From NCBI RefSeq assembly GCF_030651915.1, contig NZ_JAUSBV010000004.1, positions 62,001 through 126,000 on the forward strand: a stretch of DNA of 64,000 nucleotides. The letters are read 5' to 3'. This document shows positions 29,979-37,900 of this stretch, piece after piece. The DNA is from Parvibaculum sp. (lineage in GTDB: Bacteria; Pseudomonadota; Alphaproteobacteria; Parvibaculales; Parvibaculaceae). A model generated the notes under the pieces. The model ran no database searches and had not been told where the DNA came from. It was given only the letters and a program-made list of their open reading frames with translations. Position numbers and translations under genes: made by a program. The stretch's first letter is position 1, and every line of letters starts with the position of its first letter.

Positions 29979-31245
29979 CACGTGGACGGGCGGACGGCCG
30001 GCAGGCAGGTCGCTCCGCCGCGGCACGACCGTCCATCAGCGCGGTCCAGAGCGCCTCACCAAGATGTGCGGCGCCGGCAGACCGCAAATGTACCCGGTCG
30101 GCATACGCAAGAGGCACCTTCGCGATGGCCCAGCGATGCACGCTGCAGCGCCCGCCCATCGCCGCCGAGCCATCCCAGAAAAAGGCACCCTTCTCGGCAG
30201 CGAGTTCCCCCATGACCGCGCGCAGAACCGCGAGCTTTGGCGGTGTCGCCCAACCGTCGCCGCAAGCCTCACCGGTGCCCTTCCGGGCGCCGTCAAAAGG
30301 CCCCAGAAGCGCGAAGGAGGCCTCCGGGGCGGCTGTGCCTATGCGATCCATCAAACCGGCCACGAGCGCCTTGTAGGCGGCCCTGTCGAGGCCGTCGTTG
30401 AAGCCCTCATTGGTGCCATAGCCGAGAATGACGAGATCGGGCTGCAACGCCGCAAGCTGCGCCGCGACGATGCCTTCGTCCCAGCGCGCGGTAATAGCGG
30501 CCGTCGCCGCGACAATGCCGTGGCTGTCATAGCGAACGCCCGGACGGCCCTTGTGCGGCGCAAAGGCCACCGACCAGCCGAGCAGATGAACGGGCCCGTT
30601 GCCGGCCGGCCAGAGCGCGGCGCGGCTGGCGGCGGCCGGAACCGTCAGCCGCACGAGGCCCGGCGCGGCGCGGCGCGTCGACAGGCGGAAGGGCGCCGCA
30701 TCGCCGAGCTTCAGCATGACGGCGCCGGTATCGGGACCGCCGGCAACTTCCAGCGTCACGGCGGCAAAGGGTGCGTCCGCCGCGAGTGTCATCACGGCAT
30801 CATGCCCGTCGGCCGTGGCCCGGAATCCCTGCAACCCGAAAGGTCCTTCGGTCGTCTGCGGCAGGCTTGAGACGACGGACCAGGGCCCGCGCATCGAAAG
30901 CGCAAAGCCGTCCGGCGCGTAGTAACGGAAAGGCACGCCGGGCATCAGCCCGCGGCCCGCATCGTCAAAACGCGCCTGCCAGCGCTGACGAAGCGCACGC
31001 GGCAAATGATCGAGGGAAATATGACTGTCGCCGAGATGAAGCACCGTCAGTGGACGCGTACGGGTTCCGGCTTCGACGGCATCGAGCGCTGCGTGAAAGG
31101 ATTCAAGGCCCACGGGCGCGGGCGGACAATCATCGGCACGGAGCGGGAGCGGCAAGAGGCAAGCACCGACAAGAACCGCCGCCGCAAGGCGAAGGGCATG
31201 AAGGCGGGGCGCGTCAGTTGACGGGGCCGGTCCAGCGCCAGTCAT
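29974..31245 (-). CDS. SGNH/GDSL-type hydrolase-like protein, secreted, AlgJ/AlgX-like role likely
   Basis: 423 residues from ATG 31245; ATG 31278 (with AGGAG 11 nt upstream) is an alternative, and both overlap the end of the DUF459 gene. N-terminal hydrophobic signal segment (AAAVLVGACLLPLPLRA) follows about 25 residues. SGNH landmarks: block I TVLHLGDSHISLDH (Ser in GDSH), block III LVILGYGTNEGFND (GxxN-type), and block V DRVHLRSAGAAHLGEAL (Asp/His). A long beta-rich insert separates blocks I and III. In AlgI-type systems such periplasmic proteins attach the acyl group to the polymer; the target here is unknown. Confidence 0.82.
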   Translation of the reverse strand: MTGAGPAPSTDAPRLHALRLAAAVLVGACLLPLPLRADDCPPAPVGLESFHAALDAVEAGTRTRPLTVLHLGDSHISLDHLPRALRQRWQARFDDAGRGLMPGVPFRYYAPDGFALSMRGPWSVVSSLPQTTEGPFGLQGFRATADGHDAVMTLAADAPFAAVTLEVAGGPDTGAVMLKLGDAAPFRLSTRRAAPGLVRLTVPAAASRAALWPAGNGPVHLLGWSVAFAPHKGRPGVRYDSHGIVAATAAITARWDEGIVAAQLAALQPDLVILGYGTNEGFNDGLDRAAYKALVAGLMDRIGTAAPEASFALLGPFDGARKGTGEACGDGWATPPKLAVLRAVMGELAAEKGAFFWDGSAAMGGRCSVHRWAIAKVPLAYADRVHLRSAGAAHLGEALWTALMDGRAAAERPACRPSARPRG

Positions 31246-32218
31246 CGGATCTGCCGGGACGTCTGCCGGAGGTGTCATAGACAAAGGGCTCCTGCGCGGC
31301 GGATCGAACGGCCGCAGGCACTTCCGGCTCGGAGGGCGCCGTGATTCCGGCGCGCAATTGCGGCACCGCCTCGGCAACACGGACCGCCATGCCACCACTT
31401 TCGATGTCGGCGACGATGGCGTTTGCCATGCGCTCGCCCAGCAATTCGTAGCCCGGCATCGTGAAATGAATGCCGTCCTCGGCACGCAACAGCCGCGTGC
31501 GGCCGAAGCGATCGGCACCATAGGCCGTGTAATCGCCGTTCTCGTCGGTGGCGAGCCCTGCGGTGCGGACGAAGGCGACGCCGTTCATGCGGGCGCGGTT
31601 TTCGAAGATTTCATTGAACTGCGCCATGTCGCCGCCGAAGCGCGGGCTGCGCATCACCGGCAATTCGAGCCAGTAAATACGGGCACCCGTTGCTTGCAGC
31701 GTCGCCGTGAACGCGTCGACGCGGCGTTCGTAAATCTCGCGCCAGCCCGCATCGAAAAGCGCATGGCGCCTGCCGTTTTCGACGATCGGCTGACGATCGT
31801 TGGTACCCATCACGACGACGGCGACGTCGATCCGCGTCTCGGCCGCGATGTCGCGCACGGCCGCGTTCCAGTCGTAATAATCCGCGCGCGAGAAGCCGGT
31901 GGCGACGCGCGATTTCTTGATGACGGTGAACCGCTTGTCCTGGCGCAGCACGTGATAGAGCCCGGCCCAGGTCCCGTCACCCAGCGAGTCGCCCATGACG
32001 ACGACGTTGTAACGCCTTGATTCAGCGGGCTTTTCAGCGACCGGCGCCGGCGTCTCGCTTTCGATCAGGGCCGCGCTCTCGACGCGGACGGGCGTCAGCT
32101 GCAGCGGTTCGGCGGCAGCCGACACCCACCAGAACAGCACCAGCGGCAGCACGAGCGCCGTCAGCCGCACGAGGCGCCAAGTCTGATTTTCCTGCGCTTT
32201 TGCGGCGCGCGCTTGCAT
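31214..32218 (-). CDS. DUF459-type SGNH-fold protein, membrane anchored
   Basis: 334 residues from ATG 32218 (GGGGAATTGG upstream; ATG 32260 possible). N-terminal membrane anchor at about 15-35 (LVRLTALVLPLVLFWWVSAAA), a short linker, then the DUF459/SGNH domain: NVVVMGDSLGDGTWAGL (nucleophile Ser in GDSL), VAVVVMGTNDRQPI (block III Asn) and EDGIHFTMPGYELLGERM (catalytic Asp-x-x-His). First gene of the cluster SGNH-SGNH-MBOAT-small protein. A Pho-box-like sequence lies about 200 bp upstream. Confidence 0.85.
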   Translation of the reverse strand: MQARAAKAQENQTWRLVRLTALVLPLVLFWWVSAAAEPLQLTPVRVESAALIESETPAPVAEKPAESRRYNVVVMGDSLGDGTWAGLYHVLRQDKRFTVIKKSRVATGFSRADYYDWNAAVRDIAAETRIDVAVVVMGTNDRQPIVENGRRHALFDAGWREIYERRVDAFTATLQATGARIYWLELPVMRSPRFGGDMAQFNEIFENRARMNGVAFVRTAGLATDENGDYTAYGADRFGRTRLLRAEDGIHFTMPGYELLGERMANAIVADIESGGMAVRVAEAVPQLRAGITAPSEPEVPAAVRSAAQEPFVYDTSGRRPGRSDDWRWTGPVN

Positions 32219-32416
32219 CCAATTCCCCGAAAACCCCGAAAACGTCCCGGAACAAGCCATTTTGCGCCACCGAGCGGCGGCGCTTCGCCTCTTGTCGTGC
32301 AGAGCTCGTGCCCCGATCCGCGCCTCAAAACGGGACAAAGTCTAGTCGCCGGGGGCACCATTGCCTAGAGCGCGGCACAGCGATGCGACAGCGCGAAAAG
32401 AGCAAAGACCCCCCCT

Positions 32417-32445
32417 CTGTCACAAAACTGTCAAGAAACTGTCAC
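32417..32445 (+). promoter_or_regulatory. Triple Pho box (PhoB-type direct repeats)
   Basis: CTGTCAC, CTGTCAA and CTGTCAC begin at 32417, 32428 and 32439, an exact 11-bp period with 4-nt A-rich spacers. This is the rhizobial/enterobacterial PhoB site pattern (CTGTCAT-N4-CTGTCAT). The direct repeats read to the right, where no plus-strand protein gene follows; to the left the DUF459/MBOAT operon begins 200 bp away. Which transcript it controls is open. Confidence 0.6.
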
Positions 32446-32472
32446 ATATGCGCGACGGGGCCGCGCGGCCGA

Positions 32473-32495
32473 CACTTATCCCCCGGGGACAAGTG
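32473..32495. repeat. 23-bp inverted repeat in the intergenic region
   Basis: CACTTATCCCC and GGGGACAAGTG around a central C form an imperfect palindrome with one A-C mismatch. It lies between the Pho box and the end of the VWA gene. No T tract follows on either strand, so a terminator is doubtful; it could be an operator or the end of a short transcript. Confidence 0.35.
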
Positions 32496-32547
32496 CCACA
32501 AAAAATATTTTATCCCCGGTTTGCGATCTGACGCCGATCGGCGGGCC

Positions 32548-33996
32548 TCAAACGGCGCTGCGCAAGAGCTCCGAGACGACACGCTCGAGGTCTTTCAGCG
32601 AGGCGCAGGTGACCGCCTTGTCGCAATAGGGCTGGAGCCTCCGCATCTCGCTGTCGCCCGAATTCCACATCGTGCGCGGTTCGGGATTGAGCCAGACGAC
32701 GCGGCGCGCGCGGGCATGGATCTTTTTCAGAATGTCGCCGCCCGGATCGCCATAGTTGGAGCGCGCATCGCCGAGGATCAGAACGGTGGTGCGATGATCG
32801 ACATCGTCGAGCGCGATCTCCTCGAAATCCATGAAGGCCTGACCGTAATCGGTCGAGCCGCCGCCGAAATCGCGTAACACGTCGACAAGGGCATCTTCGA
32901 GTTTCTCGCGATCGAAGAGATCGGTCGTCTCGCCGAGCCGGCCCGAAAAGGCGAAGCTGCGCACACCCGGCAGCACTTCCTGCAGCGAATAGAGAAACAT
33001 CAGCAGGAAGCGCGCGACCTGTGCCACCGAGCCCGAAACGTCGCAGATCGCCATCACCTTGGGGCGGTCGATTTTCGTCCGCTTCCAGACCGTGTGGAAC
33101 ATCAGCCCGTCAAATTCGATATTGGCGCGGATGGTACGGCGAATATCGAGCTGGCCGCGCCGCGACACTTTCTTGCGGCGCGAATGCAGCGCGATCAGAC
33201 GCTTGGCCATCTTGCGCACCAGCTCGCGCATGAAGCGCATGTCGCTGCGATCGATATTGGACAGGCGGACCTTGGCCAGCACCTCCTCGCGCAACTGACG
33301 GCCCGAATTAGCGGTAAAGATTTCAAGCTGCTTTTCGACATAGTCGCGGACCTGACCGCGCAGGTCTTCACGCAACTCCGCGAGACGTTCAGCGCCCGGC
33401 GCATTGCCATCGCGCTCGCGCCGTTCGATCTCGTCGTTGAGGCCGTCGAGCCCCATCAGCTCCATGATGCGGCGCGTGAACATGCCGCGCTGGGTGAAGA
33501 GGCGGATGCGATTGAGCTGCGCCCGGCGCGCGCCCTCGGCCAGCGCCATCTGCAGTTCGGCCTGATCGCCGCGTTCAAGCAGCGAGGCCAGATCGGTGGC
33601 AGGCGTCGCCTCGCCCTGCGGCTCGCCGCCCATGCCGCCCGAACCCGGCGCCGACGGACTGCCCGATTGCTGCGGCGCGCCGTCTTCGCCCTCGCCGTCA
33701 TCGCCTTCGCCACCATCGGCCTCGGCGCTGTCGGCGGCGTCCGCGCGGTCGTCATTGGCAGCGGGCGGACGGCTCTTGAACTGGTCGAAGGCGAAGAAGG
33801 CGTCGAAGGTTTCCTCGAAGGCGGCTTTTTCGTCTTCGCTTTTGGCCAGCACCTGCGCCAGTGCATCCCGCAGCGTCCGCCGGTCGTCGAGGCCGACAAG
33901 ACCGACAACGCGGCCGGCATCGATCGATTCCGAGGTCGAGACACGGACATCGGCCGAGCGCAGCGCGCGGATGAAATCGCCGAGGACTTCGGTCAT
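32548..33996 (-). CDS. VWA-domain protein, CoxE-like (partner of MoxR ATPase)
   Basis: 482 residues. N-terminal helical part (FIRALRSADVRVSTSESIDA), an acidic low-complexity stretch (about 80-135: E/D-rich, then SPSAPGSGG), a central helical region, and a C-terminal VWA domain (about 305-480) whose MIDAS metal site begins DVSGSVA; later metal-site Thr/Asp elements are FGGGSTDYGQAF and ILGDARSNYGDPGG. CoxE-like VWA proteins work with MoxR AAA+ ATPases in metal-centre or complex maturation (CO dehydrogenase, methanol dehydrogenase and others). The ATPase gene precedes it by 9 bp. No client enzyme is adjacent. Confidence 0.9.
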   Translation of the reverse strand: MTEVLGDFIRALRSADVRVSTSESIDAGRVVGLVGLDDRRTLRDALAQVLAKSEDEKAAFEETFDAFFAFDQFKSRPPAANDDRADAADSAEADGGEGDDGEGEDGAPQQSGSPSAPGSGGMGGEPQGEATPATDLASLLERGDQAELQMALAEGARRAQLNRIRLFTQRGMFTRRIMELMGLDGLNDEIERRERDGNAPGAERLAELREDLRGQVRDYVEKQLEIFTANSGRQLREEVLAKVRLSNIDRSDMRFMRELVRKMAKRLIALHSRRKKVSRRGQLDIRRTIRANIEFDGLMFHTVWKRTKIDRPKVMAICDVSGSVAQVARFLLMFLYSLQEVLPGVRSFAFSGRLGETTDLFDREKLEDALVDVLRDFGGGSTDYGQAFMDFEEIALDDVDHRTTVLILGDARSNYGDPGGDILKKIHARARRVVWLNPEPRTMWNSGDSEMRRLQPYCDKAVTCASLKDLERVVSELLRSAV

Positions 33997-34005
33997 GGGC
34001 GCCCC

Positions 34006-34950
34006 CTACCCCGCCTGCACGGCCTTCGACACCAGTGCATTGATCTCGCCATCGACATTGTCGATATCGTCCTGGAATTTCAGCAGCACGTTAAGCGTGT
34101 TGCGGACGAGATCGGCGTCGAGTTCGCGGGCATGCAGCAGCACCAGCGTGCGCGCCCAGTCGATGGTTTCGCTGACCGCCGGAAGCTTTTTCAGGTCGAG
34201 CTTGCGCAAGCCCTGCACGAAGGCGACGAGTTGACGCCGCAGCTCCTCTTCGACTTCCGGTACGCGCGAGCGGATGATGCGCTGCTCGAGATCGGTGTCG
34301 GGGAAGGGGATATAGAGATGCAGGCAACGGCGCTTCAGGGCGTCGCCAATTTCGCGCGTATTGTTCGACGTCAGAAAGACGATGGGCGTGGTGCGCGCCT
34401 TGATGGTGCCGAGCTCGGGCACCGAAATCTGATAGTCGGAAAGAAGCTCGAGCAGGAAGGCCTCGAATTCATCGTCCGACTTGTCGATTTCGTCGATCAG
34501 CAGCACCGCCCCGCCCGGCTGCCACAGCGCTTTCAGCAGCGGCCGCGGCTCGAGAAATTCTTCCGAGAAAAACGTGTCGTCGAAATCATGCAGCCGCGTC
34601 ATGGACTCCTTGAGACCGTTCGCGCCGGCCATCAGATCGCCGAGCTTTTCCTTCAGCACCTGGGTGTAGAGAAGCTGCTTGCCGTATTTCCACTCGTAAA
34701 GCGCCTTGGCCTCGTCGAGGCCCTCATAGCATTGCAGGCGGATCAGCGGCTTGCCGACAAGCTCGGCGGTGGCCTTGGCCAGTTCGGTCTTGCCGACGCC
34801 GGGCGGACCTTCGACCAGCAGCGGCTTTTGCAGCTGCTCGGCGAGGAAGATCGAGGTGGCGATATGGGCGTTGCAGATATAGCCGCGTGTCTCGAAGCCC
34901 TTGCGGACGGCTTCGATTTCGGCGACGGCGTTTTTTTTCTCTGTGCTCAA
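34006..34950 (-). CDS. MoxR-family AAA+ ATPase
   Basis: 314 residues from a TTG at 34950; no ATG or good ribosome site is in frame nearby. A GTG at 35112 overlaps the upstream stop (GTGA), but the extra 54 residues are Cys-rich and look non-coding. Walker A EGPPGVGKTELAKA, Walker B AVLLIDEIDKSDDEFEAFLLELL, sensor 1 FLTSNNTREIGDALKRRC. Chaperone-like ATPase with the VWA protein downstream. The second to fourth codons after the TTG include a run of eight A residues (34931-34938 on the plus strand as T8), unusual in this GC-rich sequence. Confidence 0.9.
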   Translation of the reverse strand: MSTEKKNAVAEIEAVRKGFETRGYICNAHIATSIFLAEQLQKPLLVEGPPGVGKTELAKATAELVGKPLIRLQCYEGLDEAKALYEWKYGKQLLYTQVLKEKLGDLMAGANGLKESMTRLHDFDDTFFSEEFLEPRPLLKALWQPGGAVLLIDEIDKSDDEFEAFLLELLSDYQISVPELGTIKARTTPIVFLTSNNTREIGDALKRRCLHLYIPFPDTDLEQRIIRSRVPEVEEELRRQLVAFVQGLRKLDLKKLPAVSETIDWARTLVLLHARELDADLVRNTLNVLLKFQDDIDNVDGEINALVSKAVQAG

Positions 34951-35108
34951 GCGAATTGCGGGGGGCGGAAAGCCACCCCTTCCCTGCGTTAACCTGTTGC
35001 GATTACCACAAGCGTAGCACAGGCGCGCGAGACACGGGCAATGCCAAAGAGGTGACGCCCTGTTCACCGCGCGAGCGGCGTCGAACGGGCCTGCACACGC
35101 CCCGCGGC

Positions 35109-36683
35109 TCACCCAAAGGCCGCGCGCATGACCTTGCCGACGACGGCGGCCTGATCCGCCGCGCCGAGTTTCGACTTGATATGCGCGAAATGCGTGCGGA
35201 CGGTCGCCATCGAAAGGCCCTGCGCGCGCGCGAAGTCGGCCAGGCTCGCGCCTTCGGCAAAGGCGGCCGCAAGCTCCGCCTCGCGCGGCGAAAGGCCGTA
35301 CCAGGCCGAAAGCGCATCGCGGTCGACCCGGCGGCGGCGCCCTTCCTCGAAAATCCGGACAAGCGCGATCGGCGGCGCGCCGGAGCCGTCGGCCGGCGGC
35401 TGGATGCGCTCGCAGCGCAGCAGAAAGACCTCGCCCTTGCCGCTGACGGCGCGCCCGTAGCGGTCGGCGGGTCCGAAATTACTCCCTGTACTGACCAGTC
35501 CGAAGGCCTGATCCATCAGGATCGCAAGCGCCGCCTCGCTCTGCGCGTCGGCCCCGGTGAGCCGTCCGTTCTTGTGGATGAAGACGTCGCCGCTCTCCAG
35601 CACCCGGCGCGCCCGGCGATTGGCGAGAATGACATGGCGGCTGGCGCTCAGCAGCAGCATCGCCTCCGGCGCGTCGGCAAAGAGAAGCGCCAGCCAGTCA
35701 TGCTCGATCTGCTCCTGCGTGACCAGCGCGCCGAATTCGAGCCGCCGTTCCATGAAATGCCAGACCCAGTCGGGATCGTGGTCGCGCGCCCATTCGAAGA
35801 GCTGGTCGAAGCGTTCCTCCATGTGCGGCTGCACGAATTCCGACATCCCGCGCGCATAGGCGTCGCTGAGCTGCTGCTTTTCGGCCGCGCTGCGAACCGT
35901 CGCGCCGGTGCGCCGGCGCACGAACTGGCCAATGCTGGCAAGCGCCGCCGCGGCCTGCGGCGAAAGCGGCTGGAGGCGCTGCCAGGTGTCGGGAAGTCCC
36001 TGCCAGACATGGAGATGCGCCCGCCCGCCGACGCGGCGCAGCCCCTCGACAAGCAGCCGCGCATCGTCGAGCAGAATGTCGTCGGCACCGGCATGGATCA
36101 GCGTTTCGGGCAGGCCCGTTAGCTCGCCAAAGACCGGCGAGGCCAGCGGATGGCGCGGATCGGCGCCCTGCAGATAGTCGATCGTCAGCATGGCCAGAAC
36201 CTCGACGTCGGAGGCAAAGCGACCGGTGCGGATGTTCTCGACATAGGAACCGCCCGACATTGTGAGATCGACCCAGGGCGAGAGCGCGACAAAGCCCGCC
36301 GGCAGCGGCGCACCCTCGCCGCGCAGCGCGATGAGAGCGGCCAGCGCGATACCGGCGCCGGCGGTGTCGCCCATCACGACGAGTTTCGAAGGCGCAACGC
36401 CGCGTGCCAGCAGCGCCTTGTAGGTCGCAACCACATCCTCGATGGCAAGCGGAAAGGGATGTTCGGGCGCCAGCCTGTAATCGACCATCAGCACCCGGCC
36501 GCGCGCATTGCGGGCGATCTGATCGGCAACGACGCTGTGCATCGGCCCCCGGTTCATCGCGAAGGTGCCGCCATAGACATACAGGACCGTCGGGCCCTCG
36601 GCTTCCGCCTCGCCGCACCAGACAGCCGGCCGCGGGAAGCCCGCCGCCTCGGCAAGAGGAATGGTCTCGACTGCGTTTTCCAT
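35109..36683 (-). CDS. Pseudo-esterase (HSL-fold) fused to a LuxR-type transcription regulator
   Basis: 524 residues. Residues 28-260 align end to end with the hormone-sensitive-lipase-family esterase at 14917-15846, but the catalytic residues are changed: oxyanion HGGG is Y37-G-G-T, nucleophile GDSAGG is GDTAGA (Thr107), and catalytic His is Asp232 (GLPDTWQ for GVPHVFQ). Only the acidic residue (Asp202, ADDILLDD) remains. Residues 285-450 form a helical and PAS-like region (AMLLLSASRHVILANRRARRVL), and residues 455-524 a GerE/LuxR DNA-binding domain (LSPREAELAAAFAEGAS, GLSMATVRTHFAHIKSKLG). Best read as a ligand sensor using a dead esterase pocket. Divergent from the OmpA/giant-protein operon. 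Confidence 0.88.
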   Translation of the reverse strand: MENAVETIPLAEAAGFPRPAVWCGEAEAEGPTVLYVYGGTFAMNRGPMHSVVADQIARNARGRVLMVDYRLAPEHPFPLAIEDVVATYKALLARGVAPSKLVVMGDTAGAGIALAALIALRGEGAPLPAGFVALSPWVDLTMSGGSYVENIRTGRFASDVEVLAMLTIDYLQGADPRHPLASPVFGELTGLPETLIHAGADDILLDDARLLVEGLRRVGGRAHLHVWQGLPDTWQRLQPLSPQAAAALASIGQFVRRRTGATVRSAAEKQQLSDAYARGMSEFVQPHMEERFDQLFEWARDHDPDWVWHFMERRLEFGALVTQEQIEHDWLALLFADAPEAMLLLSASRHVILANRRARRVLESGDVFIHKNGRLTGADAQSEAALAILMDQAFGLVSTGSNFGPADRYGRAVSGKGEVFLLRCERIQPPADGSGAPPIALVRIFEEGRRRRVDRDALSAWYGLSPREAELAAAFAEGASLADFARAQGLSMATVRTHFAHIKSKLGAADQAAVVGKVMRAAFG

Positions 36684-36729
36684 CGGCGCCCCGGCCAGCA
36701 GGGACCCGTTGTCCCGCGGCCCTACCCTA

Positions 36730-36745
36730 TCATCACTTTTGATGA
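36730..36745. promoter_or_regulatory. Inverted repeat TCATCA-N4-TGATGA between regulator and operon
   Basis: TCATCA (36730-36735), CTTT, TGATGA (36740-36745) is a perfect 6-bp inverted repeat, 47 bp before the pseudo-esterase/LuxR start and 79 bp before the OmpA-like start. The size suits a dimeric LuxR-type HTH. Candidate operator; a hairpin CCCCTT/AAGGGG (36769-36785) lies beside it. Confidence 0.4.
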
Positions 36746-36823
36746 GGACAGAACAGGCAAACCGGCCTTACCCCTTGTGAAAAGGGGCGGTTTCGCCACC
36801 GGCGCAGCAGGGAGGGCAGACCG

Positions 36824-37879
36824 ATGACATTGCGGAGCGAGGAAAACACCCGGGCGCGGCGCGCAGGGGTCTGGCATCGCAGCGCAGCTCTGGCGGTCAT
36901 TATCGGCCTGGCGCTGGCCGGCACCGCAGCGGCCAACGATGTCGACGGCGCCAGCGACCACCCGCTGCTCAAGCGCTACGAAGACTCCGTCATCATCGGC
37001 TACCACACGCGCGCCTATGACGAATTCGACATTGCAACCGGCCCCCACCGGAGTTTCGCCCCGAAACTCACCGAGGCCCAGACCGTCGAAGGCGCGCATA
37101 CCCGCATTCTCTATGTGGCGCCGGAGGGACGTTCGACGCTTGAGGTGATGCGCAACTACCGGAAGGAACTGGCCGACGCCGGCTTTGAAACCATCTTCGA
37201 ATGCGGCGGCGCGGAATGCGGAAACGGTCCCGATGCGCCCCGCGCCGGCTCCTATCTGATTACCAGCGCCCTGCTGAAGCGCGTGCCGCTGAACAATATG
37301 GGTCAGGTGACGCAATATGCATTTTCGCAGCCGAACGATGTGCGCGCGCTGACGGCAAAGCTCGACCGGCCCGAAGGCGCGATCTATGTGTCGCTCGCCA
37401 TCGCCATCGAAGGTTTCGACCAGTTCCGGATGACGGCGAAGAAACCGCTGGTGTTGCTCGATGTGATCGAGACCGGCGAAATGGAACAGCGCATGGTGCT
37501 GGTCGAGGCGGCCGCCATGGCCAAGGCCATTGCCGAGACCGGCCGCATCGCGCTTTACGGCGTCTATTTCGACACCGACAGCGCGACCATCAAACCGGAA
37601 TCCGGCGCAACGCTTGAAGAGATCGCCAAGCTGCTGACGGATGACGGGAGCCTGAAGCTCTATGTCGTCGGCCATACCGACAGCAAGGGCGCTTACGACC
37701 ACAACATGTCGCTCTCGGCACGCCGCGCCGAAAGCGTCGTTGCGGCATTGACCGGAAAACACGGCATCGCGGCGGCGCGGCTGAAAGCGGCCGGCGTCGG
37801 CTTGCTGGCGCCGGTTGCGACAAATGAAAGCGAAGACGGCCGCGCGCTCAACCGGCGCGTGGAACTGGTGCGGCAATAG
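36824..37879 (+). CDS. OmpA-family outer membrane/peptidoglycan-binding protein with DUF4892-like N-terminal part
   Basis: 351 residues, ATG after AGGGAGGG. Signal peptide ending about residue 37 (ALAVIIGLALAGTAAA). The region 45-215 resembles the DUF4892 type (HPLLKRYEDSVIIGYHTRAYDEF, then a strand-rich stretch with two Cys in ECGGAEC). OmpA C-terminal domain at about 235-350: YGVYFDTDSATIKPES, VVGHTDSKGAYDHNMSLSARRAESV and NRRVELV, with the Asp and Arg that bind diaminopimelate of peptidoglycan. First gene of a three-gene operon; probably anchors or assists the products of the next two genes at the cell envelope (inference). Confidence 0.88.
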   Translation: MTLRSEENTRARRAGVWHRSAALAVIIGLALAGTAAANDVDGASDHPLLKRYEDSVIIGYHTRAYDEFDIATGPHRSFAPKLTEAQTVEGAHTRILYVAPEGRSTLEVMRNYRKELADAGFETIFECGGAECGNGPDAPRAGSYLITSALLKRVPLNNMGQVTQYAFSQPNDVRALTAKLDRPEGAIYVSLAIAIEGFDQFRMTAKKPLVLLDVIETGEMEQRMVLVEAAAMAKAIAETGRIALYGVYFDTDSATIKPESGATLEEIAKLLTDDGSLKLYVVGHTDSKGAYDHNMSLSARRAESVVAALTGKHGIAAARLKAAGVGLLAPVATNESEDGRALNRRVELVRQ

Positions 37880-37900
37880 GCTCACGGCCCGGAGGTCGGC

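Noticed and set aside
32478-32520. TTATCCCC repeats as DnaA boxes
   Set aside because: A DnaA box needs TTATNCACA; here the end is CCCC, and no origin-type gene is nearby.
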